From Kingella denitrificans ATCC 33394 (GTDB taxonomy: Bacteria > Pseudomonadota > Gammaproteobacteria > Burkholderiales > Neisseriaceae), in assembly GCF_000190695.1 (NCBI RefSeq), contig NZ_GL870929.1, forward strand, positions 2,053,577 through 2,078,569: 24,993 bases of DNA, in the 5' to 3' direction. Under the pieces are notes generated by a model. It saw nothing but the letters and a program-made list of their open reading frames with translations. It had not been told where the DNA came from and made no database searches. The stretch's first letter is position 1. Each line of letters starts with the position of its first letter. Below are positions 24,401-24,993 of this stretch, in pieces. The position numbers and the translations under genes were made by a program.

Positions 24401-24763
24401 ATATACTAAAATACCCGTTCCATTGGCAATGTCTCTTGAATGAGTGGCATCTCTCATACTGCCATTAAACGTCATCAAGCCCCAATTGTTGTTTTCACGG
24501 GTCGCAGTAATTACATCACGAGCAACGGCCTTGGCTACAACGATACGTGATGCTGTACCGCCGTTATAGCGTACACCGCCAGTCGTCATACTGCCTGATG
24601 TATCTAAGAACAGTAGGATGTTTGGTTTGATGGCGGCAGTACCCGATTGCCAAATCAGCGGTACGGAAGGGTACGGCTGGGTGGCGGCTGCGGCACTTTG
24701 GAACACGGATGCGACGGCAAGGGCGCATACGGTGGTGCGTGGCATAATTTTCTTTATTTTCAT
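21443..24763 (-). CDS. pilC: PilC/PilY1-type pilus tip adhesin and biogenesis protein
   Basis: A 1106-residue secreted protein with signal peptide MKIKKIMPRTTVCALAVASV ending near residue 27. The N-terminal half is a von Willebrand A-type domain with a MIDAS metal motif DTSGS (residues 54-58) and FVSDGEPTG. The C-terminal half is the PilY1/PilC beta-propeller with the calcium loop DINNDGIIDLVYAGD near residue 796, followed by FKGNIWRFDL. Its C-terminus is WREIF. In Neisseria, PilC proteins control pilus retraction and adhesion. Start ATG 24763 has AGG about 8 bases upstream. Codon use is less GC-rich than the neighbours. No DUS lies inside the gene. A C8/G8 homopolymer lies at 22515-22522. 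Family firm; the split between PilC and PilY1 naming is conventional. Confidence 0.9.
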   Translation of the reverse strand: MKIKKIMPRTTVCALAVASVFQSAAAATQPYPSVPLIWQSGTAAIKPNILLFLDTSGSMTTGGVRYNGGTASRIVVAKAVARDVITATRENNNWGLMTFNGSMRDATHSRDIANGTGILVYDALNPTASEQRIWSDQWYSIGGKLKQPVLDVSSTTGAANYNQLISTINGLPANTNTPIPSAYYEAIRYFRGMPEGTTANSPNTQYTSPIKYRCQKNYIIFVSDGEPTGFPVRYQLGRLMRQDYILRSDATLRQAINNGANGSWDSAYSTARIAYLAHNWDMMDSGRDAEGKSFNDATGSPVGQDFSKQTITTYTVGFQANVQLLSEMARQGGGQYFIANEGDQLKAALTSALNAIARDAGYSNALSSISTDATGKVTASASTTMNPSTWTSELRFYKYLPASKSFDLTSFGQTRYAATGSNILTSRALFSTPTGVAQVTQNSFPSDFNNATFGINPTRPDMPSIGNNTLFPITLSNDSNEYKKLMQWLLRWGTTDVVDSRYRDRNQSSATGLSRYMGDVSGNVVSFGDVVARASGPSDFDRRKFMAVPSNDGMLHILQANTGADKNTHPYIEVLQYVPGTMQRGNASDTVLRNLVFTAEKSYSSVQNPKQNFVAGDLLQVTTEEGEHTLISSMGSGARGSFALMVGGKDKSGSPVGLDAGLAQVHNSMPMWDNSTGTYGAANSFYNQIGYQFGGTKVGYVAMDGSTKKWTSGDVRVAAMMTNGMDAPNTPQLGLYVLDHMARNYKRGGGLTPTGTRGSLIKHIPISRAFSATSNAEGSAQQIIDAHDGLTAPQGIDINNDGIIDLVYAGDFKGNIWRFDLRGDSSTWGARQVYKSEGNQPIIAEPNLINWYDGKVGIYFGTGSNLYQGDLTSVGKQSLYGIFDDYKNCAVGDTTGDCRPTERSDLLSQTLKATTNSKGGEAFTISTATQYTDQSKRRGFYMDLPDNYRVTTTPEVLTVTAKTAGAIWNIEKIVGSNNTTPKLTCTPDSTSTSGYRIIADANNGMASESVFWGTEVEKNGTNEIIVSVAYTGASSRSIFLTNSQAALSSTGVTRSGTLAQKGSNVNCRSTQNLVSQTSTGGSQVNQFTCVNNDPVRLNRLSWREIF
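22515..22522. repeat. C8/G8 homopolymer tract within the pilC coding region
   Basis: Eight C on the plus strand, read as R-G-G-G (codons CGC GGG GGG GGC) around residue 748. A change by one base would truncate the protein before its calcium loop. Homopolymeric G tracts phase-vary pilC in pathogenic Neisseria, though there the tract is in the signal-peptide region. Confidence 0.8.
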
Positions 24764-24867
24764 AACTGAAACCTATATTGAATGTCGAGTTAATGTGAAA
24801 TCATGATAAAACACAAGCAAGTTTCGTTCCAGAAACGGGATGGGTCGGGTATGGATATTATGTTTAA

Positions 24868-24873
24868 ATTATA
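24868..24873 (-). promoter_or_regulatory. Extended -10 promoter of the pilC-type gene
   Basis: TATAAT on the minus strand preceded by TGC (TGnTATAAT form), about 105 bases upstream of the start codon; no clear -35 box. The rest of 24764-24993 shows no other feature that I can support. Confidence 0.45.
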
Positions 24874-24993
24874 GCAAAAAATATTGGTTAAATACATGAT
24901 TTATTAAGGTTTGGCTAGATTGTGTGACAAAATGCGTCAGTGTGTCGGATGTGCGCTATGCGCGAGAAATGTCGCTTTTTGATGTAGCCTGAG

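Noticed and set aside
1..24993. CRISPR array formed by the recurring TGCAGGCTGCTT words
   Set aside because: The copies are in both orientations, irregularly spaced from tens to thousands of bases, often inside genes, and match uptake-sequence behaviour.
1..24993. tRNA, rRNA or known riboswitch genes
   Set aside because: I found no cloverleaf ending in CCA, no rRNA-like segment and no recognisable riboswitch core on either strand.

Overview
The window looks like a chromosome segment from a member of the Neisseriaceae (a non-pathogenic Neisseria, Kingella or close relative). Three things support this. A 12-base word, TGCAGGCTGCTT and its complement AAGCAGCCTGCA, recurs throughout, alone or as inverted pairs after genes, which is how neisserial DNA uptake sequences (DUS) behave; I recall it as a reported Kingella-type DUS dialect. 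The gene set (LdcA, a factor H-binding-protein-like lipoprotein, Slam, a PilC-type pilus adhesin) is neisserial. The core genes are GC-rich.

Layout, left to right. 1-2760: 3' part of a LysM protein, a HIT protein and a lipoprotein LD-carboxypeptidase. 2780-7125: glyQ (minus), a small membrane protein, an amino-acid-binding lipoprotein, purB and a four-helix membrane protein. 7170-8900 (minus): mutM and a factor H-binding-protein-like lipoprotein. 9180-10602: a Slam outer-membrane translocon gene, divergent from that lipoprotein gene. 10603-11118: no intact gene; two DUS hairpins and a short remnant resembling the N-terminus of a SWIM/SNF2 protein. 11119-13274 (minus): a very AT-rich two-gene island encoding an ABC-type ATPase and an HNH endonuclease, organised like the Septu (PtuAB) anti-phage system. 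13342-19155 (minus): a giant hrpA helicase gene with about 600 extra codons. 19331-21330: a QseBC-like two-component system. 21443-24763 (minus): a pilC/pilY1-type gene. 24764-24993: only the pilC promoter region is visible.

Two functional modules stand out. First, the lipoprotein and Slam pair is a self-contained surface-display unit: Slam moves lipoproteins such as fHbp, TbpB and HpuA across the outer membrane, and here an fHbp-like candidate substrate is divergently adjacent. Second, the PtuAB-like island is a foreign-looking defence module placed just downstream of hrpA.

The most unusual object is hrpA. Between its helicase half and its C-terminal domain lie a GNAT acetyltransferase domain bracketed by two 148-bp direct repeats, a small beta-rich segment and an Imm5-like domain. 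The linkers are encoded by DUS words of several dialects (king3, muc, AG, eik and sim types), whereas the rest of the window uses almost only one dialect. This suggests that the segment from about 10989 to 17361 was assembled by repeated transformation from other Neisseriaceae.
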